Origin: Epiperipatus broadwayi | Lineage: Eukaryota > Onychophora > Udeonychophora > Euonychophora > Peripatidae | Length of the DNA stretch: 64,000 nucleotides | Reading direction: 5' to 3' | Assembly (NCBI GenBank): GCA_028023455.1 | Contig: JAQFVV010006200.1 | Location: 5,247,860-5,311,859 of the forward strand | Part shown: piece after piece, positions 12,076 through 25,663 of the stretch | How positions within the stretch are numbered: the first letter of the stretch is position 1 | Layout: each line of letters starts with the position of its first letter | Notes under the pieces: model-generated | Told to the model about the DNA's origin: nothing | The model's input: only the letters and a program-made list of their open reading frames with translations | The model's database searches: none | Made by a program: the position numbers and the translations under genes

Positions 12076-13159
12076 TTATATGTGAAGTTTTGAAAAGTGA
12101 TATATTATGTATGAGCATTGATTATTTGTAAATACCTATGAATAGATATGTATTGCAATTAACTAGATTAGTGTATGTCACAGTATTTTAAAAAAATAAA
12201 GAAGTTTGTTGGTCTTGTTTAATTTTTATTTTCCTTACTTTATGGATAATGGAAGTGTTAAAGTATTAATATTAACCAGGTAACTATGGCAACTATACTA
12301 TTCAAACAACATTCTTATTTATTATTAACATTTCATATCAATTTATAAATCGGTTGTAATCAATTTCAGAGAAAAATATAAACAGGTGAATAAATAAATA
12401 GATTTTGGAAATAGTTAAGTGAATCATAAAAAAATCACTTGAAGATAATCAATATTATTATCAAGTATTACACATTTCTATTTCTGTTATTACAATCACC
12501 ATAGCAACACCTATTATAAAATTAAATATTTTATGTTTCATATATGTTTGTTCATAAATTAGTTATAAAAATATTAATTATTATTAAAAACATATGTAAA
12601 AATATTTACATCCATTAAAATGTATTAGAATTATAATATGAATTCTTTATTTTGGTTTAAAATGAAAAAATAATGTTGAACTTATAAAACAAGATTTAAT
12701 TTTCACTGTATCCAATTTTTTTAAAATTTCTATTTCACTTAATAATTGGAGGCAAAATTTTCTTGAACAAATTTCTCATCATCAAATGAAATTTGAGCAA
12801 TTTCCAACAGTTGTTGTGACAACAATAACATCATCAAGAGTATCTTATAAATAGAAGAGAGATGCTGTAATTTGAGTTCTTGTAATTTTATTGTTGCCTA
12901 ACAGATACATTTAGATCTGTCTTTGAAAATTTATTAAATTTTATTGTTTAACTGATTAATTTATAAAACCATGGAAGAAATTTTTTTAAACTATCTGCCC
13001 ATTTAATTGGGGCAGCTTGCTGATGAAATTCCAGGGGAAATGGTAAGACTGTGAAAGAAAGAAAGACTCATCAAAATGCATTGTATTGTAGGTCAGCTAT
13101 ATAAAGATATTCCATGTTAAAAATCCAGAATTGCATTTATTTATTTGTGATGGATATAA
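12076..13159. other. AT-rich DNA, no gene seen
   Basis: There is a splice-donor-like ATGGTAAG at about 13039-13046 preceded by a short open stretch (LGQLADEIPGEM), but that frame does not connect in phase with the exon-like ORF at 13160-13291. No gene is supported. Confidence 0.4.
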
Positions 13160-13291
13160 ACCCCATTAAACGTCTATGGATGTCACATTTCAGATCAAGG
13201 AAGTTTACAAGATCGATTAACTCAACTTATGCATTATATTAAGCAATTTAAACTTCACTTTAGTAATTCAGAAAGAAAAGAAAAAGGTTAG
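13160..13291 (+). other. Possible exon (weak)
   Basis: An open stretch of about 43 codons contains QGSLQDRLTQLMHYIKQF and then a K/E-rich end. Its composition is more protein-like than that of the surrounding AT-rich frames. Within it a pyrimidine-ending acceptor (CACATTTCAG, up to 13193) and a donor-like AAAAAG|GTTAGT (13286|13287) would define a 93-nt exon, a multiple of three. There is no ATG, no recognised family, and no neighbouring exon in phase. It could be an exon of a large host gene or a chance frame. Confidence 0.25.
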
Positions 13292-14265
13292 TATTTATTC
13301 TTCACTTGATTAAAACTGTATTGTGTCATTAAAGGAATTCTATTTGCACATTATTATCAATGAAAAAGGAAAATTAAAGTCAGTGATGTGTAATTTGGCA
13401 TAGAATAAATACCTGTCGTTTTAAATGCTTAGATACAATTATATGTTTAAAACAAAATATCGGAATTTAAATGTGAAAATAATTGCATTCAAATCCATGT
13501 TAGTTACTACTCATGTTTATCTTTTCTATAAAAAGGAAAGTCAAGTCTATGCCTTAGGATCGGAAATAAAGAATCAGAAGCTACAATGGATCTGTGGATA
13601 GTGAGTGAAAATGGACAGATTTCCACTTAGATGGCATGATTTATATATATATATATTTGTTAAAAGAAAAGGAGAGTTTGCATTTTATTTTAAAAACATA
13701 TATATATATTGGTATGATAGAATTCACGCAATGAAAAGGTCGGAGAGATTCATTTTGTTCTTATTATTTAAACTCTTATCTTATCTGATCACATAAGTTA
13801 ATAAGACCCGATGTTTTCAAATATTTAATTTTTTTGTATGTTTAAGATTTAACTTGGAGATTCAGATAGAAAAGGGTTTAAATATAACAGTTTTTTATGT
13901 TTGTTTAATTATTTAGAAATGACATTAATGAATAAATAGAGATCAATTTTTATTTGATCACTTTTTTTTTAATCATGGTATATGCTATTTAAAATCTCTC
14001 CTTCCATTTTATATATTATAACCAAAATTAAATGAATCAAAAAAAAGATATTACCATACCTGAGTTGTCCATTGAATGATCATAAGTAAAGGTTGATCAA
14101 ATTATTAATAACCAGTATTATATGAAATCACGTATAGGGAAATCACGTGAAGTGAGTACACTAGTAATTCAATAAAATATAACTCAGGTATACAGGCAGT
14201 AGGTTTTATCCACTTTCATTTCTTGGTTTGATGTTAAGTGCATGTTTAAACAAATACTAAGTGAA
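13292..14265. other. AT-rich DNA, no gene seen
   Basis: The plus-strand frame at 13605-13796 spans TA-rich runs and has no domain. Nothing else is supported. Confidence 0.5.
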
Positions 14266-14267
14266 TA

Positions 14268-14362
14268 TGGTTTAGCAGGGCGCCACTAGATTATCTGAAT
14301 CTAGACAAGGTTATATCCAATAACCTTTCACATGTACCGGGTTTGAATCCCTTCTTGGTACT
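14268..14362 (+). repeat. Possible tRNA-derived SINE fragment
   Basis: The segment ends with GGGTTTGAATCCCTTC, close to a Pol III B box (GGTTCGANTCC), and is flanked by the GGTAC pair GTACC..GGTAC. A hairpin-like CTAGATTATCTGAATCTAG lies upstream. No convincing A box is present, so this is only a candidate. Confidence 0.3.
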
Positions 14363-17300
14363 TTATTTATAATAAAATGGAAGATTTTGCTTTTTGAGCC
14401 ATATCACTATAAGCACTAATATTTAGGTAAAAGTAAAACATCTTTAAACCAAAGTGGAGTATATTAGACATAAATCATTTCTCAGATCTTAGCATAACAA
14501 ATGTGTTTTAATATTTTATAAGTTCACTAGCTCCGATTATATATAACTAATTTAGGATGGCAATTCACTCATCCTTGCATGAAATAGATGATGGGATGTG
14601 GTTATAATAATACTAAGAAATCACTAAATATTATAAAATCAATATTTATTTATGGCCTTTAAACAGTTAAACAGCTCATTAATTAAAACGTTGATGACGA
14701 TGATGATGATGATAATAATAACAATAATGACAAGGGTTTCAACTACAGCTCTAGGACTAAGCCTAAACATAAAACTAAATTTTATGAAGAAATTCCTAAT
14801 TATTGCTTAATTTTAGCATATTTACTTATATCTTAAATAACTAATATTCAACCATTGATGATGATGAATAATCACACTTAACAAAGACTACACTTAATGA
14901 AATATATACGCCTCGTTTAATAAAACAAACTAATATTTATTACTACATTTCGAACATATACATAAAAATTTCTAGATAATATGAAAATTGACATGAATAA
15001 TAATAATAATAATTGATTATATAACAATCCTCAGATTAATTTTAAGTTCTTCCCCCTTTCCCTTCAAATGTATTTTGTATTAAGTTGGACGTCACATTGA
15101 CCATGATTTTCACTCCATGAGAAAAGTATTAAGAAAAAATATTATCTGCTCATTGGCACACATACTTTAAAATCCAACATGTAAATAGAATATATATAGA
15201 AATGTTAGTAAAATTGAAAGAGCAAGTTTTAGAAACAAGTTTTAAATTATTTCTCCCCCCTCTCTTCTACCTCAAAAATGCTATACTTAATGAAACAAAC
15301 TAATCTAATATTCTAACACTACTTGTTATTCCACATTCACTCCCAATTCTACACATATAAAAATATCATTATGTATGTGCGTGTTTTATCCCATAATAAC
15401 AAAATATTATTAAAACCAAAATAATAATAATATATCAGTTAAAACTAAAATCATAATACCATAAAAAAAAAAAATTGTTTTACATATTCATATTTCATAA
15501 CTGTAAAATTAATAAACATATAATTTTGATACATTCAAGATAATTTATGAAGCTCAAAGTTATTATTAGTAAGACATTCTTGTTTTAATCGATCTGAATA
15601 GTCTTTAAAAGTTCTTTAAATAAAAATATACCACTTTATTGCTAAAATGTTTATTAAGACTGATATCATAAAGAAAATAGATATAAAAAGTCATATTACC
15701 GATCTTTTGTTTGTAGCGAATTTCCAAGGGTTCAAACTTGTCTTGTATAATGTTTATATTTCTGTAGCTACCATTTCCGTTTTACTGGGAACAATCTCTT
15801 TCTTGAGGTGGATAACTATTTGATGATGATGACTCTATTGAGTTTATTTGCTTTAGTGGACAATTTGGAAATCATTATAGTAAATTTTCTTCTCTTCTTG
15901 TCAAGCATGTGGATGAAATACAGCAGTTGTTTTCCCATTTGTAAATTTTCTTGAGTTCAAAATCAGTTGTTGTAACAATTAATTGGACTTGATGATTAAT
16001 ATTTATCAGTAGATTAATTCATCTTCTTTGAATGCAGGTGAATGCTTTCTTTCTTCTATTAAAAACATCTTATTTATCTGGTCAGTTGAAAGGTGTAGAA
16101 TATTATTTTAGACATCTTTTCTTTCCTATGTGATGTGCAGCTTCCCCAGATGGTCCGGAATCGATGGGACATACATATAATTTTTCTAACCTGCCATTTC
16201 TTATATTTTCAACATTCAAATTTGATAGTTTAATAATCTGAATCAATCACAATCATAATAATCTTAATAATAATTCAAAACAGCTTTTTATATCCAATTT
16301 TTAGCTACCTTAACCAATCAGAGATAGCATCACTTGCTATTTTTGGACAAATTTGTTTTAATTAGATCTCTAATTTATTTTCAACTAAAGTATTTTTCAA
16401 CTGAAAAGTTTAATCCTTTTTCCAGACACTTTTGTTTTAAAAAAAAAATAGACTCAATTCTTATTTCCTTTCTTTTGTTTTTTTTTTCTTTTTAACATCC
16501 AGGTAACACTTCAAATCTTTGAGCTTCCTTTCTATAGATCTTGAGATAAGACAATTTCAAAATTTAGAGCTCTGACTCATTATAAGTTTCCAAAGTGACA
16601 ATCATTTACAAAAAAAATTACTACAAAGATCGATATCTGATTAAACAGATTTCCTCTTTTAACAAAAAAAATTGTACAAAAAAAATAATTTGACAGGTTT
16701 AATACTTCCTTTTCTTTCAATATTTAGGAAATGTAAAATTTTGTATGTAATGTACACACAGCCTTCATTCTTTCAAATCATTCATAAACTATCCTTAAAT
16801 AATATGATTGCTAGCTTAGTAATTATAACCCAATTATTTAATTAAGTCTGTAACTTTTAAATCCCACTTATAATTAAAGAAAAGCAAAATAGAAGTATAG
16901 AATAAAATGTTAGAATTGATCAAGCATAGCTTAGTTTTAAAAAAAGTTAAAATGTTGAATATTTGAAATATAAAACAAATAAATAATTTACACATACATT
17001 GCCTATATGTATGCATTATAACTTTGCTTTTTAACAGAAAATTTAAATATTAAATGTGTGTGCTGCTCTTTTTGAGATTTATTAACACACAAACAAGTAA
17101 AGCATATAATAGCTGTCCCACTCTCTCTCTGTTTAAAGCTTTTAGAATTTTGATCTGGTAGGGTTTGAACTTGGATGCCCTACAGCTTCTTTTATGATTA
17201 TATAAAATTGTGATGATGATTTTTGGTTTACCTTTTCTACATGCACATTACTATAAATTTGGCTAGTGACCAAATTGTAATGGCACAATATATATAGTAT

Positions 17301-20300
17301 TATTGTCTTGCCACACATTTTTGGAGTTCCATACACATAGATATTAGTCTATTGCAAGCATCTATTGTTTGTTCCGTTATATTTTTATTATTATTGTCAT
17401 AAAATTTTATTATAAACTAATAAATTTAGAGTTGATTTAAAATTCAGTGAATCTGTCTAATTATTTCTTTTGAATGTGTAAAGTAATTTTGGTACTTGAA
17501 GTTTGATCCAAGATCAATCCCACCCATCTTGGTTAGTGAAATAGAATTAGACATATGTATATTTTCATACATCATTTTTAAATCTGATTACATATAAATT
17601 TTATATTTGTTACTGCATTTAAATATTTGTTAAACTTATTTAAGTCAATATTACTAGTAGAAATAATTTTATTAGTTCAGAGTCTTATTTTGTCCCATTT
17701 TACGAACATTTTAATGCATTTTATTTTGTCATTAGTTAGAATGAAATGTCTTAATTATCTTTAAACTTCTCTGAAGTTAACTAGTATAACTGAATATTAT
17801 CTTTAGCTTGGATAACTGCCAATTATCATAATATAGAGTTTAATTGTTATAAAATTCATTTTTATAATCGATTGATTGGAGATTTAATAGATCAATAATA
17901 TCACTAATTGTAAGTCAGTAAATATCCAGTAGAAATCTATGGCATATTTTATATAATGTGATTGGGTAACTGTAAAATGTGAAATTATCTAATGGAATTT
18001 GCTGATAATAAATTCTTGTGGAGTGTTTCATTTTAGAATATAACTGAAGCAATAATTGCATGTCAATTTAATATAGGATATGAATGAAATGTTTATATTA
18101 TATTTAACGTTTTATTAAAATAGACATAAAACTGAGTAAATGTTTATTTAATTTAAACATTATAAATAGTGTAAGTTTATAAAAATGTTTTCAAAATGTA
18201 ATTATAATTATTTAGAAACTAGTTGATTTAAATAGAATGCCATTAAATATTAAAATAAATTTGTGTTATTATAAATAATTTTAGATTAATAAAGTATGTA
18301 GGAATTTAGTTGTGTATTGATTTGAATTTAGTTTTATTCAATTATTAATCAAATAGATATCTTAAGCATACATCATTGTTTTGGGCAATGATATATGATT
18401 TTACTGCTTATTGCAATTTACTTTGGAATTGTGAGTAGATTTGTTGAAGTCAGTGGCAATGATCTCCTTTGCTTTATTTAGTTTTAAATATAGTGTGAAT
18501 AGATTAGTTTTTAATAGAGATTGTTAATATTTTATAAAAGTGTAGTGGACAATCTAAATAATTATGTAAGAAAAATATCGTTATTGCCTAGTGTGATCAA
18601 TAACTGAGCTAGATAATTTTACATAGTTATTAACAGAGTTACTATTTGTTTATGCATGTTTTTGCTCTTGATAAAGAATATAAATCTTAAGGGCATTTCT
18701 TTATGTCAAATGTTGACTGAATAAATGTAGAGAGGTAGTGAGATAAAAAATCCATTATTATTGTGACAAAGTAGCTACCCAATACTTGCCGATAATGATT
18801 ATTTACATGTGTCAGTTATTATAAAATGTCAAATAAACTTTGGGGCTTTTATAAAATGACATTCCACATTTAGTCTAGATCTATATTATTATGAATGACG
18901 TCTCAATTCTGAGACATAGTAAAGTTTTTTTATATTATCATCCCATATTATAATCAATAATCCGTAAAAAAAAATGGCGACCAATGATCGAGCTATGCTT
19001 TATTCAGATTAGATTGATCATTTTCCTAGCATCATCATTTTTATCACGTTGCAGTATATACATATTAATTTTAATAATGAATAACAAATTTATTTGAAGA
19101 TTAGATTTTAATAATTTTCAAAGTAAAATATTAACTTTTAAGAAATAAATTTTATAGACTCACATTATGAACATCATTAAACACCTGCAAAATATGCAAA
19201 TAATATTTCCCTTCAATGTCATGTAGTTTATTATAACAGTAACTCATGCTATTTATGACTCCTTGCTTCAGAATCTCAACGTTATAGCATGTTTATTAGC
19301 CTACACATTATATCGGTATACCATACTCAAATCCCGGTTAATAATACTCTTAAAAACTTTTTGAACTTTTTAAAATAAAGATTGTTATAAAATCAATAAT
19401 TTTAACTAATTTAATTTTTTTTTGTATCATATGCTATATATTTTTGATTTCAATGTATTGTTTGTTTGTTTTTTACTGTATTTGAAATCTTTTTTATTAT
19501 TTCCATTGAATATCCTTTAGATATTGTTCATTTTACTCTACAAGCTTTTTTCTTATATTAGCATGTTGTTTATATGTAAATAAGTAATAATAATTACTAT
19601 ACGGTATTACTATTTATTACTTTCACTGTCATTCTATAAATTACTAATAAAACGCCTGTCATTTCTATCCCCCCTTACATCCTGGGAATCTATTTACTTT
19701 TAAAAATAAGACATGTCAAATCTGAAATTTGAATCACTTAAATCAGTTATTCATTATTTTTAAAAAGAGAAGTTATTTTTTAAATGATAAAAAATTTAAT
19801 TAATTCTCTTGATTAATAAAATATATTATTAAAACCCATCAAAACAAGTTTGTTGATAAATTGTTCTACTACAATGCTTCGGAAATATAATTATCTCAAA
19901 TAATAATTAAAAAGCATATAGATGGGAAAATGTTTATCTACCTCAGGTATAAACAGTTGATTTACTTATTATTATTAAGTAAATATATTCTTAACGATTG
20001 TTGTACTTCGCTATTCTGTGTGTGTATATATAATTTTTCTATTTGTTCAAAATAAAGTATATTTTAATACTCAACATTAATATTATTTAATTAGTTCATC
20101 TTGGGAGTTATTTGCATCTTTCAGATATCTTTATTCATGTTATTAGTGTATACGTGGAAAAATGAAGTTATAATATTATACATGAAAGAAAATGGAACGG
20201 AGCTGAATTAAGGAATTAATAATAATCATTAAATTACTTATTTGAGAAGGATGTGTATGTTATAAATTTAACACTTCACAGTAAATTATGATAATTTAAT

Positions 20301-22920
20301 TTTTTTTTCTTCCCTCAAATGTGATAACTATTTTCTAAGATGCTTTTTTTCTTTTTTTTTTTAAAACTGTAAATCAATAATTTTTTGTTAAGAAAACAAT
20401 ACGCATATATACTAAAAAAAAAAAAAAAATTAAATAAATTATTTAATGTACGTATAATCATTAAAATCAATCAACACTATATATAATAGCAATAATATTT
20501 TTTATTTATCTGTGGACTTTTTTTTAAAAAAATAGCTTAACTATTAAGAAAAAAAATTGACAATCTTTAACTATTTGGTACTTTGTTTTCAATGCTGGTT
20601 TTATTCCAACCTGGAAGAAATTCTTTTCGGTATTCGATATTCATGAGGCATGAATTTGCTAAAGCTATTGTAGCAAGAAAGAATTGGAGAGATTATATCA
20701 TTCTTCTGTTCAAAATATCCTAATCATCGTCTCACATTAGTTTTCATTAAATTTCATTTTGTATTAGGATAATTTTCAACTATAGAAATGAAGATTTTAT
20801 AGGTGATTACTCTTGGTTTATGTTAACACATGCTGAAAACGATATAATATCAGTATTAAGCAGTTAATGACGAGCTTTTTTAAAAAATCAAAACTAAATA
20901 TAAATCAGAAGATGCTTCTGCTACCTATCTGCCTAAATGAAGAGTTCCTCTTTTCTTAATGTCATTAAGTATATACATAATGTTTAAATTCATCTATTCT
21001 AAAAATTGACAACCTGCTTGGTTCTCATCTGCACATCCCTAAAGATAAATATGGGATTTGAAATAGTTTTATAGACAGAAGGTATAGAAAGATTTGGGGG
21101 AAAAAAGGACATAGCCAGTTTGAATTGAAGAGCTTATTTTTGTATATGAGTGATGATTGCAATATTATTTGGACTGTCTTCAATAGAAGTTGTTTGCTTT
21201 ATAAGGTAATTTAGAAAAAAGTGTCTATATCCAGGTCCATTACTAAGATCATAGCTGCATGCATGCAGAAATAAAATATGCCACCCTCAAATTAATAACA
21301 TTTTTTACATAATTATTATAATAACAATTTTTTTTTAAATAAAACATTAAAATTTACATGTATCTATTTAATTATATACTAGTTAACAATTTGTCATAAT
21401 TTATTAATTTCTATAATTTAGCTTAGAATATTAACAATACCAAAGTTTAATGTTTATATTTTCACCACATTTAAAAAATAAGTGTTTATAGCAAAACACT
21501 TCAAAATAATTTATTACAAATTACAATAGTTTAAACTTGTTAATTAATTATGATACAAATTTTAAAGTAATTGAAATTATCACCTATGCTAATAGTCTCT
21601 CTTGTAACATCATAGAGTGGAAATAATTTTTAATATTTTTTCATCTTGAAAATGAGCATTCATCTGTATTAGTTGATACAAATATTGATAGAGGGTTCCA
21701 ATTACAGATGAAATCGATATATAGATAGTGAGAATATTCTATAAAATTAATAAATGTTAGTAATGTAGATTAGAAAAGGTAACTACATATTCTGTCTACC
21801 AAGTTTGATAATCTTTTTTTAACTTATACAGTTTCTTGGGCCTACAATAAATATTTAAAACAAAATGGCTGACAAGAAGCAGTCATATTTAATATTTACA
21901 GATTTTTTTTTATTGTTATTTTTAAAAAAAAGGTGTCTGCAAAAATTAATTATAATATTTCCACTTTTTTTTGTATTATATAAAAATTAAAAATATATAA
22001 GAAATGTCTTTATATGTATTATTTATATAAAAGGGTAATTGCAGATTATTCATGTTACAGCCTGAAATCTCTAATAACCTGCAAAATCACTACAAATTAA
22101 TTTTCTTTGTGCCACATAAATTAACCTAAATAGAAATACAAGTACTGTCATGTTGTTTCCCAATGTTTTTTGTTTCACCATTTGGTCAAATCCCATAGAC
22201 TATCTATGCTTTGCAAGTGCATGTTGGTAACTGAATCCACAAAGTTATATCTGTGATTTAATATAAATAAATAAAAATTAAAATAAACCAATAAATCTGT
22301 TGAATGGAATTTATAATCAATTTATTAATTTTTTTAAACTTAATAACAAATACACGTTTGTAAAAATAAAATTGAAAAAACAAACAAATGCAGCCCAAGA
22401 CACTGTATAAGCCAGAAAATGGTAATTAATATATTTTAGCTGCCCCCTTATCAGCCACCCCCATGTCTCACACACATTGCACAATAGGGTGTGGCATCCC
22501 TACCTATATTGTAAGTAGAATTCATTCTATTAACCAATGTAAATTCAGGAATTTTAAAAAGATATGCATTATTAGAAAAATGATGTCTCTTGAAGTACAT
22601 TTATTATCAATTTTATAATGAAAAATTAATATGTAGAGAATCTTCATTTTTTTTTAATATATCCTCAATATTAAGTTGATAAATAGTGTTTCCTGATAAA
22701 GAGAAAATTGCTCAACAGGAGATATTTAATATTTAAAGGTTTTATAATTACCAATTCCATCTAGTCATCACTACTATAGTCCTAGCATATCTATCTACCA
22801 GTGACAAAGCATTACTTTTTTAGGAATGGAAGCAAACTATATAATTTTTTATTTTGTTTTTATTTTACTTGCCACAATATTTTTTATGTAATAACTAATA
22901 TATACATATTACATGCATCT
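14363..22920. other. Long AT-rich stretch without supported genes
   Basis: I see no coding sequence. Minor items: (GAT)n/(AAT)n-like patches near 14693-14730; a diverged local repetition between about 14880-15060 and 15220-15420 (both with TACTTAATGAAA, AAACAAACTAAT, ACATATA..AAAAT); a B-box-like GTTCAAACCC on the minus strand near 17160-17170; and a segment at about 15700-16350 that shares TTTTTCTAACCT.CCATT and an ATCAATCACA stretch with about 35640-36240, perhaps an old interspersed repeat. All are low confidence. Confidence 0.4.
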
Positions 22921-23486
22921 AGAAAAATCTGGAATTCTCTTATCGATATTTTTATTTTCTAAATGCTTTTAACATTCTTAAGTTTTAACTATTAATTGCA
23001 TTTTAGCATTGTTGGAACTTCTTATAGTCAGTGAATAATGTGAATAACATGATGATCAAACTCAGTATTTGCCTTATATAAAAACAGTTCAGCTGTTGGT
23101 AAGAAAATTGAAAGTTAACAGAAATTCCATACAAAAAATAATGGGTTTGAATTATTCATTCTTCTTTTTTATGTTTTGCAAAATAGTTTAGAGAAAAATA
23201 TGGAACTCTCTTAGTCAGACCATGACTAAGTTTAAGTATAGATAATACATTATCAAGATATTTTTATCTTCCAAATGCTTTTAACATTCTTAAGTTTTAA
23301 CTTTATCATTGTTTGAACTTCTTATAATCAACGAATAATGTGATGGTCAAACTCATTATTTGATTATAAGAAAACAATTCAACTATTGTTAAAAAATTGA
23401 AAGTCAATAGAAATTTCATACAAAAAATAATGAGTTTGAAAAGTTCATTCTTCTTTTTTTATGTTTAGCAAAATAGTTTAGAGAAT
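22921..23486 (+). repeat. Tandem duplication, period about 272 bp
   Basis: Unit 1 (22921-23192) and unit 2 (23193-23486) both run from AGAAAAAT.TGGAA.TCTCTTA, through ATGCTTTTAACATTCTTAAG, GAACTTCTTATA.TCA.., GAATAATGTGA, CATACAAAAAATAATG, CATTCTTCTTTTTTATGTTT, to AGCAAAATAGTTTAGAGA. The copies differ by small gaps and substitutions. A third unit begins with GAGA at 23483 but dissolves into a T-run. No coding content. Confidence 0.85.
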
Positions 23487-24413
23487 TTTTTTTTTTTATA
23501 CGTTTCTATATGCAACTTGTTGGATTGATTTTGTGAGGTTGAATATGTACACATTTTAGTGAATTTTTAAAATTGAATTTTAGTTAAAGCTTTTGAACTT
23601 TTTAGTGAATTCTTCTACAGAAGCACTCATTCTATTCAATACATGAAGCCTTCATTTCTGCTACCCACATATTACCACCTGAATTCACAAGAATAATTTT
23701 ATTATATATTTTCATACTTTTCTGTCTTTAGTGAAGAGCAATCAAAATTAAGTTTGATTTCCATGTGAAGATGATGGTTTTTGCATACAAAGTAAGCTCC
23801 ATTCCACTTCATGCAGCAATAAAAATTTCAATTTCTTTAAAGTAAAAAACTAGGAAGTTAAATTAGCCCAGTAAATATTGACTTTTATTTAAAGAAATTT
23901 TGTAAAGGGTTTTGATGTATATTAGATTATATATTTAAACAATGTTAACAATTCCAGATAGACCAAATATCCTCTAACTTTTCTGCTTTAAAAATAGAAG
24001 CTGTGACCATTATTTAGAAATTTTCAAAATTGTAGATAATAATCTCAAACTGATTTGATATTTGCTCTTATAATTGCTATTCTTCTAATTTATGATTAAA
24101 TAAGAATTTAGACAACAAATAAAATTAGCTTCATTTTTTATCTATAACATATTTGTCTTTGATACAAAGGCATACTTTGATATAGTATTCAAAGATTGAT
24201 CATTTCAAGTCTTATTTATATGTTAGGACTGTAAAACTATCATTTATATATAATAGTGTTGAAACAGTCAGATCTGTCTATCCTTCTGCTTCACCTCCTA
24301 TATACTATAGTAGTATTTATTTATGTACACCTATACCCAAATCCTAGTATATTATGCTAATATTTTTCTAAATTTAAATCTAATTATACTAGTTATGTGT
24401 TTGTGCATATATT
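23487..24413. other. AT-rich DNA, no gene seen
   Basis: No supported feature. Confidence 0.5.
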
Positions 24414-24539
24414 TTAGCATACAGTATAAAAAATGTATGTATATATGTAAAAAGCAGTAAATACACATATATATATATATATATTAGCATACAGTATAGA
24501 AAATGTATGTATATATGTAAAAAGCAGTAAATACACACA
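24414..24539 (+). repeat. 70-bp tandem duplication next to transposon copy 1
   Basis: Two near-identical units, 24414-24483 and 24484-24539, begin TTAGCATACAGTATA and contain GAAAATGTATGTATATATG and AAAAAGCAGTAAATACAC. A TA run separates them. The second unit ends directly at the TA target of the transposon at 24542, so the duplication marks the insertion site or was truncated by it. Confidence 0.85.
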
Positions 24540-24541
24540 TA

Positions 24542-25661
24542 CACCTGGGTCTCGTTTTACGCGATAGATAGGTTCCTCAGAAAACACGCAAACAAAATCG
24601 TGCAAAAATAGACGTAACTTACATTGAAAAAGGAAGGATGTGGTCTGTGATTTTTCAAAATTCATGTAAAAGCAAAGCAACAATGGAAAATTACTTTAAA
24701 ATTCGCACAAAAAAAAAATAAGGAAATAAAATATGACTAATAAAAAATTTCAAATTTGAAAAAAATTGATACAAGACAAACTTTTTTTAACTATAATATT
24801 TAATTTTATTCAAAATAATATATTTTTATGCATAATTTACAGTACAGTAATTTACATTTTTTATACACGTTTTAATTATTGTCACTATTTGCTGAAAAAC
24901 ATGTTTGTTTGCACTCTCATGTTGTGTTAATGGTTTTCTGTTGACAACGTAATTAGTAATTAATCTTTGAGATGATGATTTTATTAATTATTTATGAACT
25001 TAGACTTATGATAATAAAAAGACATTTATTCACTACTGCTGGGAAAAATTTAATTAAAACTAATGACTAAAAATTAAATTCTTATTTTTGTCTTTAATTT
25101 TTTAATTTTCAATTCCGTTTAAAAATCAAAATTCATTTTACATCACATTAATTTCAAGTCACCATAAGTAATCTTTAAATTGTTAATTACAATTAAAAAT
25201 CAGATTTTAATTTTTAATTGTCAAATTTAATTGTGCCCACTGCTATTATTCATCTTTTAAAAATAAACTTGTGGACACTAAATGATTAATAATTGATTAC
25301 GTTCTTTTTTAAAAAGCAAAAATAGAATGTGATTTAAAATGCAAAATTAACACGCACAATGTTTGAACAAATTTACATTATAATCTTGTAAAATTTAATG
25401 TGTGTATACATAAAATGTGGAAATCATGTTTTTAATTTCATTATTGCATAAAATCTTACTATTATAAAGCACTGAAAATATTGAAATTACTAAGATGAAA
25501 GTCGAATTCCAATAATGTGCTATTACTTTCAATATACTGTAAGTGCATGAAATTTATTATTTCAAGTAATAGCGCATTATCGGAGTATGTCTTCCAGTGA
25601 AACATGAATCGCGTAATTCAAAATTGTGTTAAATAGGCCCGCGTAAAAAGAGACCCATGTG
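24542..25661 (+). mobile_element. TA-flanked nonautonomous DNA transposon, copy 1
   Basis: The left end CACCTGGGTCTC..TTTTACGCG and the right end CGCGTAAAAAGAGACCC.TGTG are inverted complements, and each is bordered outside by TA (24540-24541 and 25662-25663). The TA borders and inverted ends fit the Tc1/mariner style of insertion. It aligns along its length with copies at 48482-49542 (opposite strand) and 52056-53110. Near the right end a subterminal hairpin (about 25499-25530 with 25562-25595) pairs an ATTCCAATAATG..CTATTACTTT segment with its complement. There is no transposase; the minus-strand frame at 24414-24683 is a shadow crossing the left end. This copy lacks about 20-60 bp near 24912 that the other copies keep. 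Confidence 0.9.
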
Positions 25662-25663
25662 TA

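Noticed and set aside
24414-24683. Minus-strand 89-codon frame
   Set aside because: It spans a 70-bp tandem duplication and the left end of a noncoding transposon.
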